Shown here: positions 24,812 through 34,065 of the stretch, one piece after another
How the letters are laid out: the number at the start of each line of letters is the position of its first letter
How positions within the stretch are numbered: position 1 is the stretch's first letter
DNA from: an uncultured Selenomonadales bacterium
GTDB lineage: Bacteria; Bacillota; Negativicutes; Selenomonadales; Selenomonadaceae
Reading direction: 5' to 3'
Length of the DNA: 64,000 nt
NCBI GenBank assembly: GCA_947307055.1
Contig: CAMZHX010000003.1
Coordinates: forward strand, 62,001 to 126,000
Translations under genes and position numbers: made by a program
The notes under the pieces: generated by a model
What the model saw: only the letters and a program-made list of their open reading frames with translations
Told to the model about the DNA's origin: nothing
Databases searched by the model: none

Positions 24812-26337
24812 CCGATAATCGCTTGCCCGAAGTAGACGACCGCGCCCATAAATATTACGAACGGAATATAAATTTTCACGGCGAACGCTAGCAGTTGGGA
24901 GTCCGCGCCCTTTACGCCGATTGCCGCTGAACCTATCGCGATACTAAGCGGCGAAATCATTTTGCCCGCGCAAGCTCCCGTAGCATTAGCGGCCGCCACC
25001 CACGCTTGAACAGTTTCATTCGCGCCGATTGCTTGACTTGCTATTACTTGCAACTTGCCGAACAAAACACAACTCGAAGTCGCCGAGCCGGTGATATAAG
25101 TTCCGACCGAGCCCAAAAACGCCGCTATTAAAGGATAAGCCGTGCCTGTCGCCGCGACCGCCGTATCAGCAATTTGTCCGGTCATGCCGCTGTAGCCCAT
25201 AACTTTTGCCGTCGCGATAACTGCAATTATCGTTATCATTGTGAATTTCAAACCGTTGACAGTTTTTTTCAACACACCGAGCATTTCGCCGAAAGCCGCG
25301 CCCTGTTTTGAACCCGCTATGAATGCCGCCAACATTATCAGGACACCCGGCGTATTTATCCAGACAAAAGTATAAGGCGCGCCGCCCTCGCCGTTGTAAA
25401 TCGGAACCGCCGTTTTGAATTGCATCAGGAAAGAATTTATCGGCGGGACAAGCTTACTGGTGAACAGCAGAAAGAAGAAAATCAAAATGAACGGCAAGCA
25501 AGCGTTGATACCCTGCGCGGTCGTAATTTTCGCGTGAGCCTGGTCGCTCATTGCGAATTCCGGGTCGTTGACGGGGAATTTTTTTGCAATGAAAACGATC
25601 GTGCCCATAGTGCAAATCGCGCCCGCTACAACTGCCAATTCCGGTCCAACAAACATTGACAGTGCGAGTTCGGGCAGGAAAAATGCAAGCCCCGCGCCTA
25701 AACAAAACATAGTCATTCCGCGCAGACCTTTGAATCCGCCGCCAGTAACGATGACCATTAGCCACGGACAAAGCAAAGTCAATACGCCCAGTTGCAATGA
25801 TGTAAACGTCGCCAGTTGCATTGGGTCGAAGCCCGTAACGCTACTCAACGTCACGAGCGGAATCCCGATTGAGCCGTAAGCCGTCGGCACCGAGTTTGCA
25901 ATAAGACAGACCGAAACTGATAAAATAGGATTAATGCCAATGCCCGCGAGCATTCCTGCGGGAACCGCGATTGCCGTGCCGAAACCTGCCATGCCCTCAA
26001 GGAAACCGCCAAAGCCCCAGCCAATCAGCAGAATCAAAACACGCTTGTCGTGGCTGACGCTCGTCAACATGTCTTTAATCGTGTCCATTGCTTTGGTGTG
26101 CAATGTCAAATTATAAGTGAAAATTGCCGCGACGATAACTAGCAAAATTGGCCAACACGCCAGCGCGACGCCTTCGAGGACGGATTCAATAGCCCGCACG
26201 CTTTCCATTTCCCAGACGCCCATGCCCGCCGCTAACGAAATTGCCAGCGCGATTAAACACGCCTTCCACGCCGGCATTTTGATTACGCTGAGCGCAATCA
26301 CCAGCCATAATATCGGCGACAGCGCAAGTAGAAACAT
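24808..26337 (-). CDS. lctP: L-lactate permease
   Basis: Integral membrane protein of about 509 residues with 12-14 hydrophobic helices, of the LctP family of lactate/glycolate-proton symporters. Signatures include GFGGFLEGMAGFGTAIAVPAGMLAGIG and SATSSCVLFGKLQ...ANATGACAGKMISP. It supplies the substrate for the etfBA-lctD-larA operon at 3-7.8 kb, from which it is separated by 17 kb; in A. woodii it is inside the operon. Start: ATG 26337 after GGGGG, rather than the TTG 12 bases upstream. An inverted repeat lies just upstream. Confidence 0.93.
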   Translation of the reverse strand: MFLLALSPILWLVIALSVIKMPAWKACLIALAISLAAGMGVWEMESVRAIESVLEGVALACWPILLVIVAAIFTYNLTLHTKAMDTIKDMLTSVSHDKRVLILLIGWGFGGFLEGMAGFGTAIAVPAGMLAGIGINPILSVSVCLIANSVPTAYGSIGIPLVTLSSVTGFDPMQLATFTSLQLGVLTLLCPWLMVIVTGGGFKGLRGMTMFCLGAGLAFFLPELALSMFVGPELAVVAGAICTMGTIVFIAKKFPVNDPEFAMSDQAHAKITTAQGINACLPFILIFFFLLFTSKLVPPINSFLMQFKTAVPIYNGEGGAPYTFVWINTPGVLIMLAAFIAGSKQGAAFGEMLGVLKKTVNGLKFTMITIIAVIATAKVMGYSGMTGQIADTAVAATGTAYPLIAAFLGSVGTYITGSATSSCVLFGKLQVIASQAIGANETVQAWVAAANATGACAGKMISPLSIAIGSAAIGVKGADSQLLAFAVKIYIPFVIFMGAVVYFGQAIIG

Positions 26338-26363
26338 CAATTCCCCCAACCCCCTTTAAAACA

Positions 26364-26446
26364 ATTAGGAATTCGTAATGCGTAATGCGCAATGAAAGAC
26401 AATTTCTAATTACGCATTGCGCATTTCTAATTACGCATTGCCCTTA
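26364..26446. repeat. GCGTAATGC-type inverted repeat, copy 2
   Basis: GTAATGCGTAATGCGCAATG (left arm) is followed by the complementary ATTACGCATTGCGC and a further ATTACGCATTG unit. The element can fold into a hairpin upstream of lctP. Relatives lie at 9015-9037 and 57746-57775. Confidence 0.75.
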
Positions 26447-26498
26447 AAAATTCCTGCCTTAGTGAAAATTTTCTGTCAATGAAGGTTTCATTTTACTT

Positions 26499-26890
26499 CT
26501 ATTTGATTAGGTCGCTGACGGTTTTGTTTTCGCCGTTGATATTTATTGAGGTTGTGGATTCGACGCTACTCAATATGACTTTGCCGCCGCCCGTGACATT
26601 AAGCGTCAGCGCATCATTTTTGAACGTCGCCTTTTTAACATCTACGTAAGAAGTGCCGCGCTTGTTCATAATTTGGAACATATCGCCCGCCGCGTAATCA
26701 GTAATAACGTCGTTGCCGTCGCCTGCGCGGAAAATAAATGTGTTGTCACCGTCGCCTGCGTTGATTGAGGCATAATAGCCGTGAAGTTATGGAGTCGGCA
26801 CCGTCGCCAGTGTGAATCGTTGAGTGCTGAATGTTGCTGTTGTTAATGATATTGTCGCCGTATCGTTTGCAAAAATGTTTAATTCAAATG
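26499..26890 (-). pseudogene. C-terminal remnant of an RTX-repeat protein
   Basis: The 60-residue C-terminus (starting MFQIMNKRGTSYVDV) is open. Extending upstream adds NAGDGDNTFIFRAGDGNDVI, a typical RTX end. About 26775-26790 the RTX-like reading (NIINNSNIQHSTIHTGDGAD) continues in another frame, so a frameshift is present. Nothing RTX-like is seen above about 26890. It is a truncated, frameshifted relative of the adjacent large RTX gene. Confidence 0.7.
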
Positions 26891-26955
26891 CAGGTAAAAT
26901 TCTGCCATCTATGAAAAATTTTTCAATGTTTATAATCGAACTTTAATCTGCTAAC

Positions 26956-26982
26956 AAAAAAGCCCGCCAAACTTCCGACGGG
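26956..26982 (-). terminator. Terminator of the large RTX gene
   Basis: On the minus strand CCCGTC (26982-26977) pairs with GGCGGG (26968-26963), followed by CTTTTTTG, about 40 bases after the RTX stop codon. Confidence 0.7.
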
Positions 26983-27022
26983 AGTTACTTTTAAAAAGTA
27001 ACCAAACAGTTAGAATGTTGCA

Positions 27023-30000
27023 TTATTTCCTAACGAGTTTAGTGCCGCTGATTTTATAAGAGTCGTCGTTAATGTTAAAGGTCGTCGCCGTGAAGTTTTT
27101 CAGCGTGAGGGCATTAGCAGTCGAGCCGACTTTGAAATAAATTTCCTTCTTGGACTTGTTGTAAGTGCCGGAGAATGTGCTGGTGATTTCCAAAATGTCA
27201 GTGTTATCAAAGCCAAAGATAACGTCCTTGCCATCGCCGTCGTTGTAAAGGAAAGTATCCGAGCCCTTATCGCCCCAAAGACTGTCATTGCCCGCGCCGC
27301 CGTAAAGGCTATCATTACCTGCGCCGCCAAGAAGTTTATCATTGCCTGCGCCGCCCGATAAAGTGTCAGCACCATTGCCGCCGCTCAAGCTGTCATTGCC
27401 CGCGTTGCCAAGAAGTTTATCTGCTCCCGCCGCTCCAGAAAGTGTATCGTTCTTCGAGCCGCCAAGCAAAGTATTATTTTTAGCATTGCCGACAACTTTA
27501 ACTGCTGTGGTAAGTGCAGAGGCGTCACCGACTTCGCGCCAACTTTCCAACGTCGCCGATTTGCTGACAATGAGCGCACCGCCAATCAACGTCTGCTCTT
27601 TGCCCTTAGCGTTTACGATAGCGAGTTCTTTGCCCTTAGCGTTTTTAACCGTCAAAGTATTTTTGTTGATAGTAAATGTCGCGTCGGAACCTTTGATTGA
27701 CGTTTGGGAAATCGCCGCGCCAATGGAAATTTTATCGCCCGTCGCGAAGTCAGCTATAACATCATTGCCCGCGCTGTATATGAAAACGTCATTGCCCTTG
27801 CCGCCCGTGAGAGTGTCATTACCTGCGCCGCCGGTTAGCATATCGTCACCGGTCTTGCCGAAAAGGTTATCTTTATTCGCGCCGCCGTTCAGATAGTCAT
27901 CGCCTTTGCCGCCAACTAAGCTGTCATTGCCCGCGTCGCCAGATAAGGTGTCTGCGCCGTCGCCGCCACTCAAACTGTCATTGCCATTTCCGCCGAACAA
28001 TTTATCATTGCCCGCGTCGCCAGATAAGGTGTCTACTCCGTCGCCGCCCGCGATTGAATCGTTGCCCGCGTTGCCGTAAAGTTTATCATTGCCTGCCGCG
28101 CCCGATAAAGTATCATTACTTGCACCGCCGTTCAGAGTATTGACGAGAGCATTGCCGATAACTTTGATAGCCTTTGTGCGTTTGGAGGCGTCGCCGGTCT
28201 TGACTGCAGAAGCGAGCGTGACAGCGGCAGAGGATTTATCATTTAATATCAAGGTTGTTGCGTCGACTATATTTGCTTTCGACAGAGTGCCCGCGCCCGC
28301 GAGAGTTATCTTATTACTGCCGACCGTGACGACAATATCAGAGCCGCTCTTAGCCGTCGAATAAGCACTGCCCGTAATGCTGAGTATCGAAGTTGCATTA
28401 AAGCCTTTGATAGTGTCATTGCCGTCGCCCTTTGCGTAATTGAAGACGACATTTGCGCCGCTGTTTATGATAGAGTCATTGCCCGCGCCGCCGTTTATCG
28501 TGACGTAATCGCCAGCGTTATTCCAAATGTAATCGTTGCCTGCGCCGCCATTGATTGACACTTCGGAGCCGTAGCCGTTATCGCCGTCCCAGTTGCGAAT
28601 AATATCGTTGCCTTTATCGCCGACGATTGTAACTTTCGCGCCGCGATTGTCAACGGAATCATTATCTGCGCCGCCGTTAATCAAAACTTGCTTGCCGTAG
28701 TTCTTGACATCATCTTTACCCGCGCCACCGATTATCGTAACTTTCACGCCGTGATTGTCGACGGTATCGGCACCCGCGCCCGCGTTGATTGAGCTGTTAT
28801 TGCCCTCGTTGCTGATTGTATCGTTGCCGCCGAGCGCGTTTATAGTGATTTTAGTTCCGATATTGTCAATGGTGTCATCGTAGGCTGTGCCCGTGATTAG
28901 CGTTGAGTTTTTCTCGTTGAAAATATCGGCGGGCGAGGTCTTTGGGTTCGGGATAATCGTAATGGGCAGGATGGTATCACCAGCGGTTTTATCAGCAACG
29001 AGCATTTTATAAATTTCACCGTTTGAAGAAAGGGTAGCGGTGTTGATAGTTTTACCCTTTGCGCTTTTGAGGGTCATTTTGCTTGTGCCGTCGGTCAGAA
29101 TGATGTTGGTGCCGGACGTCCGTTTAGTGAGTGCGCCGGTTGCAAAGACTGTGTCGCCGTCGTGATAATTACAGACTAGGTCGTTGCCGCCGCCGAAGAT
29201 TATAACGTTGTTGTTAGCGTCAGCGGCGAGCGTGATTGTATCGTTGCCCTTGCCCGTGACGATTGTATTATTTTGCCCGCCCGCCAACGAAACCAGATTG
29301 CGACCGGAGCCGGCGTTGATGAAAGAATAGTTGCCGCTGGTGTAGATTAAATCGGAGCCGTTGCCCGCCTCGATTGTGTTATGTGTGTTGTAGTTGGTGT
29401 CGTAGTAATGGTTCGTGAAAATTGTATTCCTGCCGTCGCCGACCGAGATAATTTTATAGTTGCCATCACCGCTGATTGAGACAAGATCATTGTCCTTGCC
29501 CGCATAAATTCTGCCTTTGCTCATTGAGCTATTAACGGTGATTCTGTTGTTACCCGCGCCCGCCTCGATTGAAGTGCGAGGGTCATCACTCCAATAAATA
29601 CCATTGAAATCTCCACCGGTTATTATCGTGTCGTTGCCAGAACCAGCAATAATTGTAGATTCTTCAACGTTGCTATTATTAATGTAGTTGTTGCCGTCAC
29701 CAGCATTGATATTATTGCGATATCTTTGCTCGCCAATATCCGCAACGTTAATGGTGTCGTCTCCTGCGCCCGCGATAATTTCTGTATCACCCGAATTCAA
29801 CGAGACATTATTCTTGCCGCCACCGACGCTGATATAACCGCCCGCAACTGTGACTTTGTCGTCACCGTTGCCTGTGTAAACAGTTTCCCGACCGCTTGCG
29901 CTTTTGATGGTGTTATTTCCGGAGCCGAGAGAAATTGAATTGGAGCCGCCCGAATTATTTATGAGAACAAAATCGCTACCGCTCCCTGCAATGAGGTTAT

Positions 30001-33000
30001 TGTTCGCACTGTTAGCATTGAGCGTCACGAAATTTTTACCCTCGCCGACATTGATTGTCGAATCACTTCCGCCCGTTATAATTGAATCGTCGCCGCTGTA
30101 AACTGAAACCATATTCTTCGAGCCATCACCTATGATAGAAACTAAATCGTTGCCATTGCCTGCCGTAATTCTGCCGTAGCTCATTGAGCTGTTGATGGTA
30201 ATTCGATTGTTGCCTGCGCCCGCCTCAATTGAAGTGCGAGGGTCATCACTCCAATAAATACCATTGAAATCTCCACCGGTTATTATCGTGTCGTTGCCGG
30301 AACCAGCAATAATTGTAGATTCTTCAACGTTGCTGTTATTAATGTAGTTGTTGCCGTCGCCAGCGTCAATGTAATTGAGGTAGCGTTTTTCTTCGGTCTC
30401 GTCCACGTCACTGATGTTAATAGTATCGTCGCCTACACCCGCATAAATATTTGAAGAGCCGCTTTCGGTCATCAGGACATTATTTTTGCCGTTACCAAGT
30501 TCTAAATGACCGCTCCCAACCGTAATTTGATTGTTGCCGCCGCCCGCTATGATAGTGTGGTCTCTGCCTACGCCATAAACAGTATTGTTGCCGCCGCCAA
30601 CCGAAATTTTATTACCCGTCGAAGAACTCACTATCGAAACCAAGTCATCACCATTGCCAGCGATTATTTCATTACTCGAACCGGCTCCATTGAGCGTCAC
30701 GAAATTTTTGCCAATGCCGACATTTATTGTCGAACCGCTTCCGCCTGTTATAACTGAGTCGTCGCCTTCTCTTACATGAATTAAATTATTATCACCGCTT
30801 ACGACGGAAACAAAATCATTGCCGCTCCCCGCATAAATTCTGCCGTAGCTCATTGAGCTGTTGATGGTGATTCGATTGTTGCCCGCGCCCGCCTCAATTG
30901 AAGTGCGAGGGTCATCACTCCAATAAATACCATTGAAATCTCCACCGGTTATTATCGTGTCGTTGCCGGAACCAGCAATAATTGTAGATTCTTCAACGTT
31001 GCTGTTATTAATGTAGTTGTTGCCGTTGCCGACTTCAATATAATTGCCTTCGCGTTTTTCTTCGGTCTCGTCGCGGTCGCCGACTTGAATAGTATTTTGC
31101 CCGTCGCCCGCCTCGATTGTCTGATAACCGCCCGCCGAACCGTCAATCGAAATGGAATTATTCCCTGTACCGGCATTTATGCTGACGTTGTCGCCGCTGT
31201 TGTAGATATAGTCGTTGTCGTCGCTGCCTTCAATCGTGACGTTGCTTTTGGTGTTGGTGATGTAGTTTTCGTCAAGGTAGCCGCTGATTTCGGCATAGCT
31301 CGCCAAATTGATAATGCGGTCGTTACCTGCGCCCGAATTGATGTCGGTGTTCTCGCCGCTGTTCTTAATGCTGTCCATGTCGTCCCCTCCGTCGATACGA
31401 GAATTATTGCCCGTGCTGTCGACAGTGTCCTTGCCGTCGCCGCCGATAATCGTAGTTTTATAACCTTCGCTGTAAATTGAATCGTCACCGGAGCCGCCGT
31501 TAATTTTGACGTTCGCGCCGTAATTTTCTACGCGGTCATTACCGTTGCCGGCGTTTATCGTGACGTTGGAGCCGTAATTGATAATGGTATCGTTGCCGTC
31601 AAAGCCGTAAATCATGATATTGCTAAGCGTGTTCTCGATGTAGTCGCCGTTGTTGGTGCCACGCAGGACGTCCTTGCTACCTTGGAAACTCGGCATGAGA
31701 ATAATCGCGTTGTCATAGGGATTTTTAATGAGAGTGTTCGTGTAAGTCGGAAGGCTCTCGTCCTCGGCAAGTTCAATCGTGTTTATGTTAAGTTTTAAAT
31801 CCTTAGCACTGTCAACGATAATTCCACCGTCGCCGACTTGGATAATCACATCCTCGCCGCTAATTACTGTCGAATAGTCGCCCTTGATTTTGATAACGTG
31901 GCTCGTATTGTAGCCGTAAATAACATCTTGCCCGTCGCCCTGCGTGTAGTCGATAATGGTTTTGGTCGAGTCGGTCAAGTCAAAGAAATCATCACCCGCG
32001 CCGCCGATGACGGTATTTGCTTCGCCACGAACGAGGATAATATCACTACCGTCATTGCCATTGATGCTGTTTTTACCCTGATAAACAAAGATAAAATCAT
32101 TGTCCTTGCCGCCGTCTATCGTGCTGTAACTGTTGGTGATGTAAAGATTATCGTTACCGTTGCCGCCGTGAATAGAATTGTATTTCGCGCCACCGTAACT
32201 TGAAACCATATCATTGCCGTGCCCCGCGAAGATTGTGACGTTTGAAAATTCATTTTCGATATAATCGTTGCCGTCCTGCGCGTAAACACTGGTGCCGCTA
32301 CTTGCAACTGTAATGATGTCGGATTCACTTGAACTTTGATATTCACCTTTCTTAGCAATTTCGCGGATAAATTCTACGTAATTCATTTCGCTGACCGTAA
32401 ATTGATAAGAATCGAGGTTGCCCGAAAGAGCATGTGCCAGCCAGTTACAGCCTTCGCTTAAAAATTTTGAAATGTCAAAAATGGCGTCGTCTATGCCCAT
32501 GAGATAATTACTCACGCCCTCGTGAAGTCCGCTGGCAATGGCGTCCATCAATGCTTCTTTGCGAACAATATCTTCGGGCAAGCCGTCATCGTTGTAATAA
32601 TCAATCTTATCACCGTATTGAGATATGCCTTCGATTATGGCTAGCCCAACAGAAATACCTGCGGAGACCCAACCGAAAGGCGCAGTAAAATTGCCAAGAT
32701 CCCTGCCCATTTCTTCAAGAGCCGTTGTAATGGATTCTACACCCAATCGGAGAGCAGCTTTGTTAATTTCTTTTTGCTCATCCGCCGTCACGCCGTCGAG
32801 TGTGGCAACAACAGTCAAGCCGTAAGAAAGAGTAGCCGTAACCAACGATAAAACTACGCTGTCATAATTTTCATCCTTGAGTTTGGAAATTGTACTGCAG
32901 ATATTTAAAGTCTCGCTTATTATTTGCCCCGGTTCTTTAATCATTTTCTCGGTATCTACGCCCGATATGCCGTCGACAAGATCAAGTATAGAATCAATAA

Positions 33001-33337
33001 TTTCTACTGAGGATTTTAAAATAGCAACGTCTTCCAATAGGTGTAGGATTTTATCTTTCTCGCCTTTTTTCTTAATGGTGCCGCTGGAGTTTTTATTTTG
33101 ATATATGTCATAAATAGACGCGACGAATTCATATATTGGCAAGATGTCTTTTGAAATATTTCCAACACCATTCTTAAAATTTTCAAGCGTGGAAATGAGT
33201 CCGGAAACCAAAGGATTTTTAATGATATTGCTAATCGTACGCAAATGCGGCAAACAATTTTCACGAGCGGCTTTTTTTTCGTCTGTAATAGTTGTGTCGT
33301 CCGCGAAACGCTGCAGGCTAAAAGTAATTTTAATCAT
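27023..33337 (-). CDS. Large RTX (hemolysin-type calcium-binding repeat) protein
   Basis: About 2104 residues. Residues 1-350 form a helical N-terminal region without a signal peptide, starting MIKITFSLQRFADD. From there to the end the protein is almost entirely GGxGxD-type nonapeptide repeats and degenerate relatives (NAGNGNDR, GGAGNDSI), which bind calcium and form parallel beta-rolls. Two classic dense RTX blocks lie near the C-terminus, each starting after NTL-GG-SNDTLSGAAG-like sequence. The short hydrophobic C-terminal tail fits a type I secretion signal; no type I transporter is in the window. A 220-residue unit is repeated three times in the middle. Start: ATG 33337, nine bases after AAGGAG. 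Likely a surface or secreted adhesin. Confidence 0.9.
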   Translation of the reverse strand: MIKITFSLQRFADDTTITDEKKAARENCLPHLRTISNIIKNPLVSGLISTLENFKNGVGNISKDILPIYEFVASIYDIYQNKNSSGTIKKKGEKDKILHLLEDVAILKSSVEIIDSILDLVDGISGVDTEKMIKEPGQIISETLNICSTISKLKDENYDSVVLSLVTATLSYGLTVVATLDGVTADEQKEINKAALRLGVESITTALEEMGRDLGNFTAPFGWVSAGISVGLAIIEGISQYGDKIDYYNDDGLPEDIVRKEALMDAIASGLHEGVSNYLMGIDDAIFDISKFLSEGCNWLAHALSGNLDSYQFTVSEMNYVEFIREIAKKGEYQSSSESDIITVASSGTSVYAQDGNDYIENEFSNVTIFAGHGNDMVSSYGGAKYNSIHGGNGNDNLYITNSYSTIDGGKDNDFIFVYQGKNSINGNDGSDIILVRGEANTVIGGAGDDFFDLTDSTKTIIDYTQGDGQDVIYGYNTSHVIKIKGDYSTVISGEDVIIQVGDGGIIVDSAKDLKLNINTIELAEDESLPTYTNTLIKNPYDNAIILMPSFQGSKDVLRGTNNGDYIENTLSNIMIYGFDGNDTIINYGSNVTINAGNGNDRVENYGANVKINGGSGDDSIYSEGYKTTIIGGDGKDTVDSTGNNSRIDGGDDMDSIKNSGENTDINSGAGNDRIINLASYAEISGYLDENYITNTKSNVTIEGSDDNDYIYNSGDNVSINAGTGNNSISIDGSAGGYQTIEAGDGQNTIQVGDRDETEEKREGNYIEVGNGNNYINNSNVEESTIIAGSGNDTIITGGDFNGIYWSDDPRTSIEAGAGNNRITINSSMSYGRIYAGSGNDFVSVVSGDNNLIHVREGDDSVITGGSGSTINVGIGKNFVTLNGAGSSNEIIAGNGDDLVSIVSSSTGNKISVGGGNNTVYGVGRDHTIIAGGGNNQITVGSGHLELGNGKNNVLMTESGSSNIYAGVGDDTINISDVDETEEKRYLNYIDAGDGNNYINNSNVEESTIIAGSGNDTIITGGDFNGIYWSDDPRTSIEAGAGNNRITINSSMSYGRITAGNGNDLVSIIGDGSKNMVSVYSGDDSIITGGSDSTINVGEGKNFVTLNANSANNNLIAGSGSDFVLINNSGGSNSISLGSGNNTIKSASGRETVYTGNGDDKVTVAGGYISVGGGKNNVSLNSGDTEIIAGAGDDTINVADIGEQRYRNNINAGDGNNYINNSNVEESTIIAGSGNDTIITGGDFNGIYWSDDPRTSIEAGAGNNRITVNSSMSKGRIYAGKDNDLVSISGDGNYKIISVGDGRNTIFTNHYYDTNYNTHNTIEAGNGSDLIYTSGNYSFINAGSGRNLVSLAGGQNNTIVTGKGNDTITLAADANNNVIIFGGGNDLVCNYHDGDTVFATGALTKRTSGTNIILTDGTSKMTLKSAKGKTINTATLSSNGEIYKMLVADKTAGDTILPITIIPNPKTSPADIFNEKNSTLITGTAYDDTIDNIGTKITINALGGNDTISNEGNNSSINAGAGADTVDNHGVKVTIIGGAGKDDVKNYGKQVLINGGADNDSVDNRGAKVTIVGDKGNDIIRNWDGDNGYGSEVSINGGAGNDYIWNNAGDYVTINGGAGNDSIINSGANVVFNYAKGDGNDTIKGFNATSILSITGSAYSTAKSGSDIVVTVGSNKITLAGAGTLSKANIVDATTLILNDKSSAAVTLASAVKTGDASKRTKAIKVIGNALVNTLNGGASNDTLSGAAGNDKLYGNAGNDSIAGGDGVDTLSGDAGNDKLFGGNGNDSLSGGDGADTLSGDAGNDSLVGGKGDDYLNGGANKDNLFGKTGDDMLTGGAGNDTLTGGKGNDVFIYSAGNDVIADFATGDKISIGAAISQTSIKGSDATFTINKNTLTVKNAKGKELAIVNAKGKEQTLIGGALIVSKSATLESWREVGDASALTTAVKVVGNAKNNTLLGGSKNDTLSGAAGADKLLGNAGNDSLSGGNGADTLSGGAGNDKLLGGAGNDSLYGGAGNDSLWGDKGSDTFLYNDGDGKDVIFGFDNTDILEITSTFSGTYNKSKKEIYFKVGSTANALTLKNFTATTFNINDDSYKISGTKLVRK
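29521..31035. repeat. Three copies of a 660-669-bp repeat inside the RTX gene
   Basis: The segment beginning TCATTGAGCT recurs at 29521, 30181 and 30850 (periods 660 and 669, both multiples of three). The first 170-180 bases of each copy are nearly identical, encoding INNSNVEESTIIAGSGNDTI and GGDFNGIYWSDDPRTSIEAG; the rest has diverged. Confidence 0.85.
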
Positions 33338-33370
33338 AACTATCATCTCCTTTGAACAAATTTTTTTACA

Positions 33371-33400
33371 ATTATACTTCCGCTGCCTGCAGATTATCAA
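33371..33400 (-). promoter_or_regulatory. Promoter of the RTX gene
   Basis: Minus-strand TTGATA (33400-33395), 18-base spacer, TATAAT (33376-33371). Confidence 0.65.
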
Positions 33401-33424
33401 GATATTGTGAGAATTTTTTGGCAG

Positions 33425-33453
33425 TTGAAAACTTCGCGGGCGTATGATAAAAT
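33425..33453 (+). promoter_or_regulatory. Promoter of the secretin operon
   Basis: TTGAAA (33425-33430), 17-base spacer, TAAAAT (33448-33453), 28 bases before the first gene. Confidence 0.7.
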
Positions 33454-33480
33454 GCTGAAAAATTTTGTGGGAGAAGTTTT

Positions 33481-34065
33481 ATGCCCGACGAATTCAAAGA
33501 AATTTTGCGGCGCGAACTCGACGAGCTAAAGCAGAATAAAATTCGGGTCATTGCGCTTGGAGTATGTTTTGTCGTCCTGCTGATTTTTTGGATAACCGAC
33601 GACGGCGCGAACGAAGAAGAAATTTTGGTTACCGAATCGCCGAGCGCACCCGTCACGAAAGATTTGCCCGTTAAAAATTTACCCGTCGCGAAAACTCCGG
33701 AGGGCGTCAAAATAGTTTTGGGCGCAAATGCCGACGGACTTTTTATCGGCGACCCGTTCGCGGGTGAGGAAAAACCTAAGCCCGCACCCGTGACGCCCCC
33801 GACCCCGCCGCTACCGAAAATCCCTGCCGCACCAACTCCGCCGATTGTAATTCAGCCGCCAACACAACCGCCAACGGAAAAAATTATCCTAATGGGCACG
33901 GCGATTAGCGGCGAGAATAAAACGGCAATGTTCCTGCGCGGCAACGAAACTTTATTCCGGACAATCGGCGAGGAAATCGGCGGACTGAAAATTTCAGACA
34001 TAACGCCCGACTTCGTGACGTTCGAGGGTGGCAAGCGCATTTATTTTCAAAAGGAGCTGGAGTAA
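33481..34065 (+). CDS. PilP/GspC-like inner-membrane protein
   Basis: A 194-residue protein with a short cytoplasmic N-terminus, one transmembrane helix (about residues 22-39, VIALGVCFVVLLIFWI), a Pro-rich spacer (about 95-135) and a small C-terminal beta domain (ILMGTAISGENKTAMFLRGN, then GLKISDITPDFVTFEGG). That plan matches GspC/PilP proteins, which link the inner-membrane platform to the secretin. The gene sits directly in front of a secretin gene, which supports the role. No other pilus or type II secretion genes are in the window. Confidence 0.75.
   Translation: MPDEFKEILRRELDELKQNKIRVIALGVCFVVLLIFWITDDGANEEEILVTESPSAPVTKDLPVKNLPVAKTPEGVKIVLGANADGLFIGDPFAGEEKPKPAPVTPPTPPLPKIPAAPTPPIVIQPPTQPPTEKIILMGTAISGENKTAMFLRGNETLFRTIGEEIGGLKISDITPDFVTFEGGKRIYFQKELE

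Noticed and set aside
27023..33337. Regularly repeated short units resembling a CRISPR array
   Set aside because: The repeats are in-frame RTX nonapeptide codons of variable sequence without unique spacers, and no cas genes are near.
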